DNA from: Pseudemcibacter aquimaris
GTDB taxonomy: Bacteria; Pseudomonadota; Alphaproteobacteria; Sphingomonadales; Emcibacteraceae
NCBI RefSeq assembly: GCF_028869115.1
Contig: NZ_CP079800.1
Location: 1,798,001-1,862,000, forward strand
Direction: 5' to 3'
DNA: 64,000 nt
Shown: piece after piece, positions 16,534 through 24,464 of the stretch
How positions within the stretch are numbered: position 1 is the stretch's first letter
Layout of the letters: every line of letters begins with the position of its first letter
Program-made: the position numbers and the translations under genes
Notes under the pieces: generated by a model
What the model was told of the DNA's origin: nothing
Seen by the model: the letters and a program-made list of their open reading frames with translations, nothing else
Databases searched by the model: none

Positions 16534-18957
16534 ATGCTGAAGAATTATTTTATATTTGCATGGCGCGGCGTGTTAAAGGACAAGATATCTTTCCTTGTGA
16601 ATGTTATCGGGTTGGTGACCGGGTTTACTCTTTTTGCATTTGCCACTGCCTTTTCATCTTATGAAGCAAATTATGATGGTTTCTTCAAAAATGCCGACAA
16701 TATCGAGGTCGTGAACACGGAATTAAAACCCGGAAATTATTTTGGCCTCACGGTCGTTTACACCACCTTCCCCGGCATGGTGGATATGATCCAGGACAGC
16801 ATTCCGGAAATAAGTGCCGCAACACGCGTCGCGACCTATACATTGGCCACGCACCATTTGGACAAACATTTACCCGTTGATTACAGATTTGTTGACGCAT
16901 CATTTTTTGATATGTTTGATTTGAACATTCTGGCGGGTGATGTGTCACGTTATGGGGCAGATCAAAATATAGTGGCCCTTTCCAAAAGCGAGGCAACGCG
17001 TTGGTTTGGTTCGGTCGATGCCGCGATCGGACAAGATTTACGCCTTAGCGATGACAGAATGGTCAAAATCGTCGCCATATTCCAAGATTTACCGGACAAT
17101 AGCCATTTTAAAAATAACGGGCTAGATGCCATATTACCAATTGACCTTTATGAGCCCCTAACCAACAGGCGCGCCAAAGGCGAATGGGATAATCTTTCCA
17201 ATTCTATCCAGACTTATATTCAATTAGTACCCGGCGTTTCCAAAACATTGCTTCAAAATAAAATGAATGATGTTCTTAGCGCAAACCTTGATCAGGAAAA
17301 AAGGGAAATATTCACCAATGTGATCCTTAGGCCATTACAGGATATGAATATCTTGGCATGGGAACGAACCGGTGTTCCGGCGTTATTAATCGCAAAATCA
17401 GTCGGTATTTTGATCCTTGGCATCGCCGTTTTAAACAGCATCAGTTTATCAAGCGCACGCATGTTGGACCGTAGCCGCGAAATCGGCCTGCGCCGCATTT
17501 TTGGTGCAACACCAACCCAGCTTTCAACACAATTTATTATGGAAAACATCCTTTATGCATTGCTGGCGCTTATGTTTGCGATGATGCTGCTGATTGATTT
17601 AACGCCGTGGGTTGCTGATTTATTGGGGAAAAATTTTATCTTTAATGATTTAATAAGTCTTTCACTGGTTATTGAATTAATTATGGTCGCGCTTTTTGTA
17701 GGGTTATTATCCAGCGCCTATCCCGTGTTCCTGTTTAATGGCTTAATTCGTGGCATTACGCTTCATAGGTCAATTGAGCTAAGCCATTCTGCCACGTGGC
17801 TGCGTAAAAGTTTGGTCACGCTTCAATTTACTGTTGTTTCCGCCCTATTGCTGGCGGTTGTCGTGGTTATTTTTCAAAACAGGCACCTTCTTGAAACAAG
17901 TTTTGAACCGGAAACATCGCATCTTGCTGTGGTCGAAGGAATCGATGTGGAAAGATCGAACCTGATCGCAGAACAAATTGAACGGCTGGATGGGGTTAAA
18001 AGCGTTTCCCGCACTAATTTACCGCCCTTCTCCACTGAACTCAGCATCAGCATCTTCCGAAATCAGGTTGCCGATGATGATCTTCAAATGCAGAGGATTA
18101 TTGTTGATGGCAATTATATGAAACAAATCGGCATTGATTTGCTGGCGGGGCGATATCTTTCGAAAACCCAGAGCGGTGACGAGCTCGTTATGCCAGCGAA
18201 TTTCGAAAGTGATACTGAAATTAACGTTAATGTGGTCATCAATGAAAGCGCCGTCGCCCTATTGGGGTTAGGGTCCGTAGAGGACGCCATTGGCAAAAGC
18301 TTTTACCAAGGGCAAAACCGCAATATCGTGATGACAGTGGCGGGCGTGGTTCCGGATTTAAGACTGGGTGGCCCAATGCAGGCGGTGATGCCTTCTGTAT
18401 TCTATATATCACCACGGAATTTCGAAGCATTGGTTATTGCCTTTAATTCCGCGGAAGCGATGGATTTAAAATCTGTGGAAAATATCGCGGGCCAAATATT
18501 TCCGGGGCGCCGTGTGGGCGTGTTGGCGTTGGATATTGTACGCGAGCAAGCCTTTGAAACATTAAGCCGCACAACATCCGCCATATTCGGTGTCGCACTT
18601 GTTGCGATCATACTGGCACTCGCGGGGCTATATTCACTGACGGCATTTTTATCTGCCTCTCGTCGCCGTGAAATTGGCGTCCGTAAGGTATTAGGGGCGA
18701 GCAGCGCACAAATCGTTCGCTTATTATTATGGCAATTCACGCGACCGGTTATCTTGTCATTAATCGCGGGTTTACCGATCAGTTGGTATCTGCTTACCAC
18801 AAAATATCTGGAACTATTCCCATCCCGCATTGAACTTGGCGGTACGCTACTTGGCATGACGGCAATTACAACGGTGTCATTGGTTGCGGTGACATCCTGT
18901 TATCACGTCCTAAAAACCGCACGAACCCATCCCGCCATTGTCCTGCGCTGCGATTAA
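16534..18957 (+). CDS. FtsX/MacB-type ABC transporter permease
   Basis: An 807-residue protein with the full duplicated layout of large FtsX-type permeases. There is an N-terminal helix, a periplasmic domain, an FtsX block with IGLRRIFGAT (about 310), a second periplasmic domain, and a C-terminal FtsX block with IGVRKVLGAS (about 715). It should act with a separate ATPase, but none lies nearby. It resembles the truncated permease at the start of the window and may be a paralogue. Expression is probably controlled by the inverted repeat over its promoter, which could signal induction by a compound that it exports; that last point is inference. Confidence 0.88.
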   Translation: MLKNYFIFAWRGVLKDKISFLVNVIGLVTGFTLFAFATAFSSYEANYDGFFKNADNIEVVNTELKPGNYFGLTVVYTTFPGMVDMIQDSIPEISAATRVATYTLATHHLDKHLPVDYRFVDASFFDMFDLNILAGDVSRYGADQNIVALSKSEATRWFGSVDAAIGQDLRLSDDRMVKIVAIFQDLPDNSHFKNNGLDAILPIDLYEPLTNRRAKGEWDNLSNSIQTYIQLVPGVSKTLLQNKMNDVLSANLDQEKREIFTNVILRPLQDMNILAWERTGVPALLIAKSVGILILGIAVLNSISLSSARMLDRSREIGLRRIFGATPTQLSTQFIMENILYALLALMFAMMLLIDLTPWVADLLGKNFIFNDLISLSLVIELIMVALFVGLLSSAYPVFLFNGLIRGITLHRSIELSHSATWLRKSLVTLQFTVVSALLLAVVVVIFQNRHLLETSFEPETSHLAVVEGIDVERSNLIAEQIERLDGVKSVSRTNLPPFSTELSISIFRNQVADDDLQMQRIIVDGNYMKQIGIDLLAGRYLSKTQSGDELVMPANFESDTEINVNVVINESAVALLGLGSVEDAIGKSFYQGQNRNIVMTVAGVVPDLRLGGPMQAVMPSVFYISPRNFEALVIAFNSAEAMDLKSVENIAGQIFPGRRVGVLALDIVREQAFETLSRTTSAIFGVALVAIILALAGLYSLTAFLSASRRREIGVRKVLGASSAQIVRLLLWQFTRPVILSLIAGLPISWYLLTTKYLELFPSRIELGGTLLGMTAITTVSLVAVTSCYHVLKTARTHPAIVLRCD

Positions 18958-19038
18958 GTTTAAGGATTTAATGACGGTGTCTATCCGAAAAAAGTATATA
19001 ATGCTCAATAATTATGTCATCAACGAAGGAATAATGTA

Positions 19039-20559
19039 ATGGCTTCAACAACGAAACGCAGAAGCAAATATCAAATAAAGTTAAGTGCCTTTTTATTCAC
19101 CATTTTGTGTGCATTGCTTATTCCAAACATTGTTCGCGCCGGTCAAGCCGAAGCTTCTATGCAAGCCCAGATGACTGAACAGAAATTAAAAACTTATCTT
19201 AATGGCCTTGAAAAAAAGCGTTTTTCGGGTTCGGTCTTGGTTGAATATGACGGAGAAAAAATATTATCGCAAGGATATGGGCTTAGTAACAGAGAGCAAA
19301 AAATTAATTATACTCCCGATACTATTTCGGATATGGGTTCTATAACCAAACATTTTACAGCCGCGGCAATTTTAAAGTTGGAAATGCAGGGTAAACTTTC
19401 AACAACAGACACATTGTCGAAATATTTTTCAACAGTACCTGACGATAAGAAAAACATTAATCTACACCAATTACTTACCCATTCAGCAGGTCTCGCACTA
19501 TATTCAGGAGATGATTTTGAAGCAGTGACTGAAGAAGAATTTATCAACATAGCCTTTAACGAAAAATTGCTTTTTAAACCTGGTTCAACATTTGAATACT
19601 CCAATGTGGGCTATAGCTTGCTAGCCATAATCATTGAACAGGTTTCCGGGACATCTTATGAGAACTATTTAGCTGAAAATATATTTAAGCCTGCTGGTAT
19701 GCTTAATACTGGATACACTAAGCCTGACTTTGACCCTCAAAACATGGCAGTCGGATATAGGGGCAATGAAATATGGGGTAAGCCAAATGAAATGGGCTGG
19801 GATAAAGACGCACCTTATTGGCATCTAAAAGGGAATGGTGGTTTACTCTCAACCGCTGAAGATATGTATAAATGGCACAAAGCATTAAATGAAGAGGCAA
19901 TATTATCAAAGAAAGCAAAAGCAAAATTTTACCACCCCCATGTGTTTGCCGAGGGAGAAAATTCACCTATCCATTACGCCTATGGTTGGTTTATTGAGCA
20001 AACCCCACTTGGAGGTCAATTAATTAATCATAATGGCGGTAATGGGATCATATTTGCGGACTTTCACCGTTATATTGAAAAGGGGGTGACGATTATTATT
20101 TTCTCAAATAACTATGATCAATATGCCCTTAAAATGGCAAAGCAGCTGGCAGGCATTATCTTTGACCCTTCCTTTCAACCTGATGAAAAGCATGGATATA
20201 AATTTTTATCTGAACTACTGGAAACAGATTGGTCTATTGAGCGAATTATAGATTTTATCAAATCAGAAAAATCGTTAAATGTTCCTTCCGATTTTATTAT
20301 TGATGAAAGGTCAATTAATCGCTTGGGTTATCGCCTTATACGTCAAGATAAAACGGATGAAGCGTTGAAGGTCTTTGAGCTCAACACCCAATTGCATCCA
20401 AATTCTGCGAACGTATTTGATAGTTACGGTGAAACGTTGATCAAGATGAACAGAATACAAGAAGGGTTAATTGCCTATAAAAAAGCCTTGGAGATAGACC
20501 CCAATTACCCATTCGCGGATGATGCTCGCATAATTATTAAGCAATATAGCAATAAATAA
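19039..20559 (+). CDS. Class C beta-lactamase-like serine hydrolase with TPR tail
   Basis: A 506-residue exported protein; an N-terminal hydrophobic segment of about residues 14-33 follows a basic start. The beta-lactamase/DD-peptidase fold shows the nucleophile motif SITK (Ser101-Lys104), the second motif YSN (187-189) and a third motif HNGG (331-334) in place of the more usual HxG or KTG. After about residue 400 come TPR-like helices (DKTDEALKVFELNTQLHPN and the following repeat). Family members hydrolyse D-amino acid peptides, esters or beta-lactams; the specific substrate is not evident. An esterase gene follows after 80 bases on the same strand. Confidence 0.88.
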   Translation: MASTTKRRSKYQIKLSAFLFTILCALLIPNIVRAGQAEASMQAQMTEQKLKTYLNGLEKKRFSGSVLVEYDGEKILSQGYGLSNREQKINYTPDTISDMGSITKHFTAAAILKLEMQGKLSTTDTLSKYFSTVPDDKKNINLHQLLTHSAGLALYSGDDFEAVTEEEFINIAFNEKLLFKPGSTFEYSNVGYSLLAIIIEQVSGTSYENYLAENIFKPAGMLNTGYTKPDFDPQNMAVGYRGNEIWGKPNEMGWDKDAPYWHLKGNGGLLSTAEDMYKWHKALNEEAILSKKAKAKFYHPHVFAEGENSPIHYAYGWFIEQTPLGGQLINHNGGNGIIFADFHRYIEKGVTIIIFSNNYDQYALKMAKQLAGIIFDPSFQPDEKHGYKFLSELLETDWSIERIIDFIKSEKSLNVPSDFIIDERSINRLGYRLIRQDKTDEALKVFELNTQLHPNSANVFDSYGETLIKMNRIQEGLIAYKKALEIDPNYPFADDARIIIKQYSNK

Positions 20560-20639
20560 CTACGGCATATCGCAGGCATTCTGATTTTATTTCGTATCAT
20601 ATTGGAATAACTTCATTAATTACATAAAGGTTAGAACAG

Positions 20640-21677
20640 TTGATTAGAAAAACAGTAATTACTATTTATTTTTCATTTCTTTTAATTGCGGCTGCTAGTG
20701 CGAACAACGAAATAAAGATTGATTTTTCTTCGAGTAATTTAGAGGAAGTTCGGCCAATTTATGTCCGCTTGCCAGATGGCTATGACAAAGATTCTGATGA
20801 AAAATATCCAACGCTTTATGTTTTAAACAGTAAGGACAATTTTGACTGGTCTTCCTATATCGTTGAATTGCAAGCTTCTAAAAATGCAATAAAAGATATG
20901 GTGATAGTAGGATTGCCGCATATAGGTAATTATTACGATGACCATTACCCGTTCGCAGAAGAAGACAGTTTAATTTCCAGCCCAAGCGCAGCGAAACATT
21001 CATCTTATATCAGAGAAGAGGTAATTCCATATATCGAAAGTAATTATAATGTAAATCAGGGCAGAGTAATTATTGGCCATTCATTAGCAGGTTTATTTGT
21101 TTCCCACTTATATACAGAATATCCTGACTCATTTTCAACCTTCGTTGCGTTAAGTCCTTCCTTCCAACATGCGCCTCAGATGGCAGAGCATTTCCAAAAT
21201 TTCTTCAATAAAAACGAAAAAGTTTCGAGCCAGATTTATATGGCTTTAGGAAAGCTAGAGCACGAAGGAATCCAAGAAGGATATAATCAAATTCGTCAGG
21301 TATTTGCTGATAATGCCTCACAAGATGTGCAGTATTATATTGGATTTATTGAACATACAGATCATCTGCTTGCTGCGTTTCAAGGAACCTATAATGCACT
21401 TGCGTGGCTTTATGCAGATTATACGATCCAATCAGAAATAGCCCGAAGCTATAGTTACGAAGATTATATCGCCCATTATACTGCCCTATCGAACCGATTG
21501 AATTACCCAATCAAGCCACGCGAAAGGCATATGGCGGGATTTGCACAATTCGTTAGCAGGCGAATGGGAGATGTTGAGGCGGGAATAACAGCACTTCGCG
21601 TCGTACTTCATTATTACCCGGAATCAGAATTGGCGAAAAACTTACTGAATGAATTACAAGGAAGCGAGGAGCATTAG
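20640..21677 (+). CDS. Esterase D/enterochelin-esterase-like alpha/beta hydrolase, exported
   Basis: A 345-residue protein starting at TTG 20640, which gives a normal signal peptide (basic MIRK, then a hydrophobic stretch ending SAN). The putative esterase fold is marked by YPTLYVLN near residue 56, the nucleophile elbow GHSLAG (Ser148) and HTDHL, the likely catalytic histidine, near 260. The final 60 residues look helical and TPR-like. It probably hydrolyses an ester or peptide in the periplasm. It may be cotranscribed with the serine hydrolase gene upstream. A second family member is at 55494. Confidence 0.85.
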   Translation: MIRKTVITIYFSFLLIAAASANNEIKIDFSSSNLEEVRPIYVRLPDGYDKDSDEKYPTLYVLNSKDNFDWSSYIVELQASKNAIKDMVIVGLPHIGNYYDDHYPFAEEDSLISSPSAAKHSSYIREEVIPYIESNYNVNQGRVIIGHSLAGLFVSHLYTEYPDSFSTFVALSPSFQHAPQMAEHFQNFFNKNEKVSSQIYMALGKLEHEGIQEGYNQIRQVFADNASQDVQYYIGFIEHTDHLLAAFQGTYNALAWLYADYTIQSEIARSYSYEDYIAHYTALSNRLNYPIKPRERHMAGFAQFVSRRMGDVEAGITALRVVLHYYPESELAKNLLNELQGSEEH

Positions 21678-21696
21678 ATAGCTGATTTCAAATAAC

Positions 21697-21720
21697 GGCT
21701 TTCGACCCAAAGCGGACATT
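21697..21720. repeat. REP-like palindrome of the TGTCCGC family
   Basis: GGCTTTCGACCCAAAGC followed by GGACATT lies in the gap after the esterase gene. It is the reverse complement of the motif at 28777 and related to the one at 26696. The rest of the 21678-21910 gap is AT-rich with no further feature seen. Confidence 0.6.
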
Positions 21721-21910
21721 CAGTTTATGGTCAATTGTTTGATTTTAAATTTGTCGCGCCTTTTTGTTGCTGATGGATTACTTTTTATAATGAGACGGTA
21801 ATCTCGTTGTTTCGGCAGCTTAAGTCCCCCCTTAGAACATAACCTGTCACCTTTAAAAATGTTTAACTTCAATCGTCTTAACAAAATGGGTTATTATTCA
21901 AACTCTAATT

Positions 21911-22168
21911 TTAAAATATTTCATTCAACTTTTCATCTCGTTTAGCTTGTGAAATAGCATCCTCGAGATTTGTGAAACGTAAAGTTTTGTACTGATATGT
22001 AGTAACGAGAACACGGTTAATACCGTATTTTTCCATTTCCTTATAGGAATTTAATTCTTTAGTTGTAAAACTTAAACTTGATGTTGGATTATTACCTGTT
22101 AAATCTTTTGAATTTGGTATTTGTTTTTCTGACATTGGGCGCTTTTCTATTAAAGGGGTTTGCGACAC
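21911..22168 (-). CDS. Small protein of unknown function
   Basis: Eighty-five residues from a GTG start, or 74 from the internal ATG at residue 12 (MSEKQIPN), which may be the true start. There is no signal peptide. The first half is polar. The second half reads YGINRVLVTTYQYKTLRFTNLEDAISQAKR, a compact segment that resembles small hypothetical proteins of other proteobacteria, though I cannot name a family. It is on the same strand as the ATP-grasp/cysteine-repeat pair, 126 bases downstream, so it may belong to that locus. Confidence 0.55.
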   Translation of the reverse strand: MSQTPLIEKRPMSEKQIPNSKDLTGNNPTSSLSFTTKELNSYKEMEKYGINRVLVTTYQYKTLRFTNLEDAISQAKRDEKLNEIF

Positions 22169-22294
22169 GGAAATTTAATATATTTTCTTTGATATATCCG
22201 TGAATTTGATAGGCACTCATTAATAAACATTGTGAGTAGGAATTTAGTTAAAGTTCTTGATTGCAATAAAACTCTTTAAATCAGAATTTATAAA

Positions 22295-23107
22295 TCACAT
22301 TATCGAACATAGGTCTTTTACTTTTCTAAATGGCTTATTACATTCCCAATCATTCCCACTATAATCAATATGAGAATTTTCAGGTAAATTAATCACTTCA
22401 CAGGTTTTTCCTACTTCAGAATAACCTCTCTTACACTTCCAACCATTTCCCCTGCCATCATCTTCAAGGTATGCGTTTTCAGGTACTTCTATTGCGATAC
22501 ATCGTTCGCTAATTTGCCTATAACCATGTTTACATTCCCAACCTTGACCAAAAGCGGATTTTTGATAATAGCCATTTTCAGGAACAATGATCTTCCTGCA
22601 TTCGTTATCAACGGACTTATATCCATGCTCACAACTCCATTTCCCCCCAAAAGAGTTATTATCAAGATAAGCATTTTCCGGTAATTCTATTTTTTCACAA
22701 GTGCCATTGTTTTCCAAATAACCACGACTACATTCCCATCCTGAACCGTATTCTGAAGCAGTAAGGTAAGCATTGTTAGGAAGAACTATTGCATTGCAAC
22801 TACCGTTCATTTCTCTATATCCATGGTTACAAGCCCACCCTAATCTAAAAGATGAACCTGTTAGATAGGCGTTATCTGGCGCTATTATTTCTGCACATGC
22901 ATTATCTTTTTTAATGAAACCCGGATTGCAACGCCAGCCATCGCCATAGCTTAATTTCTCAGAATTTTCGGGAACGACATCTAAGGCAGATTGAGCAAAA
23001 GTAGTGTTGCTTATAGCAATTAAAGTCATAAAAACTAATGCATGAAAAATTCTAGCATAAGCATTTGTTTCTAGCTGCAAGCTAGCTAAGTTTGATTTTA
23101 TCTTCAT
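22295..23107 (-). CDS. Exported cysteine-rich protein of seven 33-residue repeats
   Basis: A 270-residue protein. ATG 23107 is chosen over the upstream TTG because GGAAAA sits just before it. A Sec signal peptide ends near residue 39 (TTFAQS). The rest is seven repeats beginning at prolines 46, 77, 110, 143, 176, 209 and 242, five of them exactly 33 residues apart. Each unit has P-(E/D/N)-N, then WxC, then GY/F, then Cys. The fourteen cysteines fall in seven pairs, each exactly 11 residues apart, so one disulfide per unit is likely. The start overlaps the end of the ATP-grasp gene, implying translational coupling. The function is unknown. It could be an extracellular binding or structural protein, or a multi-core substrate of the ATP-grasp enzyme. 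Confidence 0.85.
   Translation of the reverse strand: MKIKSNLASLQLETNAYARIFHALVFMTLIAISNTTFAQSALDVVPENSEKLSYGDGWRCNPGFIKKDNACAEIIAPDNAYLTGSSFRLGWACNHGYREMNGSCNAIVLPNNAYLTASEYGSGWECSRGYLENNGTCEKIELPENAYLDNNSFGGKWSCEHGYKSVDNECRKIIVPENGYYQKSAFGQGWECKHGYRQISERCIAIEVPENAYLEDDGRGNGWKCKRGYSEVGKTCEVINLPENSHIDYSGNDWECNKPFRKVKDLCSIM
22298..22972 (-). repeat. In-gene tandem repeat, 99-base period
   Basis: The DNA encoding the seven cysteine repeats. The period is 99 bases for most units, with protein-level conservation much higher than DNA identity. This suggests old duplications kept by selection. Confidence 0.8.
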
Positions 23108-24092
23108 GATTTTTTCCAATAATATTTATATCAATGTTATGCGATCTTTCAATCGCGCCTTGGATCATGAGGCAAATGAGATCATCATATTCTAAATCCG
23201 CTGCAATTTTACAGGCACGAGGGAAATAACTTGATGCCTGTTTTAGACCGGGAACAAGGTTTGCTTCCATAAAATGACAATTACCATGTTTATCCATTTT
23301 TATATCGATACGACCAAAATCCCTTATACCTAGGGCTTTAAATGAGTTTTTGGCAATTTCCTTAACCATTTTCAGGGTTCTGCCATCAATAATCCTTGAA
23401 AGTATTTCTGAATTTTCTGTTTTAACTTTCGAGCCTAAAATTCTTATACCACCTTCTTTTGGAGGAGTTATTTCAATGGGAATTGCCATTAATCGGCCAC
23501 CGGATGCAATTATAGAAACGGTAAACTCCAATCCATCGAGATACTCCTCGACCAATATTGGCTCCATATATTCTTCGTATAAAGCCTCTACTTTTGCTTT
23601 AAATTCACTAAAATTATAGACTAGAGATTGTCTATCAACGCCATTACCATTTGCTGAACCCGATGGTTTTAAGAATAACGGGAAAGGAAGTGGCAGGTCT
23701 TCAGCGTTTTTATATTGATCAGGCAGGGATGTAAAATATTTGCCCGTTGGTATTTCCTCTGCAGAAACTCTTTCTTTTCCAAGAATCTTATTTGAATCAT
23801 ATTGCAAGGTATTCCTAGCCGATCCTGTGTAACTAATCCCGTGTTTATCAAAAAAATCGCTGAGCCAAATAAATTCCCCGCCCTGAATTATCAAATATTT
23901 TACCGCAAGAACGACAATGTCTGGTTTTCTTTTAACAACAGCTTCAAGGTCGGACGGACCATAGCAAACTGTAACAATTGCAGAATGATTCATTCTTAAT
24001 AAAGAGTGTTTGACATTATTACAGGCATGGAATGGACCAAATCCAGTTTCTTTTAAATTATTATTTATATTCGTAATTATTTCTATATTCAT
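23082..24092 (-). CDS. D-Ala-D-Ala ligase-like ATP-grasp enzyme
   Basis: A 336-residue protein. It has an N-terminal Ddl-type domain (YTGS at 88-91, Lys102), the ATP-binding FLKPSGSANGNGV (Lys142), VEEY at 181-184, and metal ligands Asp263, Glu276 and Asn278. These show the same 13 and 2 residue spacing as E. coli DdlB Asp257/Glu270/Asn272. NLVPGLKQASSYFP matches the Ddl NTxPGMTxxSLFP segment. The Ddl omega-loop motif with its conserved Tyr/Lys is not visible where expected (around 205-225), so the acceptor may not be D-alanine. The housekeeping ddl normally sits in the mur/fts cluster. A 44-codon ORF lies 135 bases upstream, and the cysteine-repeat gene overlaps its 3' end. AAAGGT precedes the ATG. 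Confidence 0.85.
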   Translation of the reverse strand: MNIEIITNINNNLKETGFGPFHACNNVKHSLLRMNHSAIVTVCYGPSDLEAVVKRKPDIVVLAVKYLIIQGGEFIWLSDFFDKHGISYTGSARNTLQYDSNKILGKERVSAEEIPTGKYFTSLPDQYKNAEDLPLPFPLFLKPSGSANGNGVDRQSLVYNFSEFKAKVEALYEEYMEPILVEEYLDGLEFTVSIIASGGRLMAIPIEITPPKEGGIRILGSKVKTENSEILSRIIDGRTLKMVKEIAKNSFKALGIRDFGRIDIKMDKHGNCHFMEANLVPGLKQASSYFPRACKIAADLEYDDLICLMIQGAIERSHNIDINIIGKNHEDKIKLS

Positions 24093-24227
24093 ATGATTAC
24101 CTTTTGTGCAACAATCGTCGCCCGATGTAATAAGAAAATGTTACACCGAACGACAAATAGATTTTTAAAAAGAGGTGCTAATGTCGAAAGCTAATTGCTG
24201 CCGTATTTCACTTCTAACAATTAAACT

Positions 24228-24362
24228 TTAATCTGTTTTAGTATCTTCTTTGGGTTTAGCTTTAGGCTGTATGGGACCATTTTTTTTGAGATCGTTGTTA
24301 TGGTCTTTTGTATTATCGTTGCTTTGAGGTATTTTTGTTCTGAAGAGATCTTTGTAGGACAT
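24228..24362 (-). CDS. Candidate 44-residue peptide upstream of the ATP-grasp gene
   Basis: A short ORF with ATG at 24362, preceded by GAAAGG at good spacing, encoding a hydrophilic 44-residue peptide (start MSYKDLFRTKIPQ, end PKPKEDTKTD-like). It has no signal peptide or cysteine. It is Lys/Asp/Asn/Thr rich and ends in acidic and hydroxyl residues. Its place just upstream of an ATP-grasp ligase invites comparison with ligase-modified precursor peptides, but no known core motif was recognised. The rest of the 24093-24464 gap is AT-rich. On the minus strand a weak promoter-like pair (TTGTAT, 17 bases, ATATAT) precedes this ORF. Confidence 0.45.
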   Translation of the reverse strand: MSYKDLFRTKIPQSNDNTKDHNNDLKKNGPIQPKAKPKEDTKTD

Positions 24363-24464
24363 TATAATGCCTTTCATAAAAGCTACAGGAATATGCAGCT
24401 ATGCTATATATGGGGCTAGTTATTATTAATACAAGGGAAGGCATATTAATAACTGCATGAACTG

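Noticed and set aside
22298-22972. Regular 99-base spacing that could suggest a CRISPR-like or satellite array
   Set aside because: The period is in a single open frame with a signal peptide. Units differ at the DNA level, and there are no identical repeats with unique spacers.
24181-24231. A 16-codon plus-strand ORF (starting MSKANCC) with AGAGGTG just before its ATG
   Set aside because: Very short, opposite to all neighbours and partly overlapping the end of the 44-codon ORF. The ribosome-site match alone does not support a gene.
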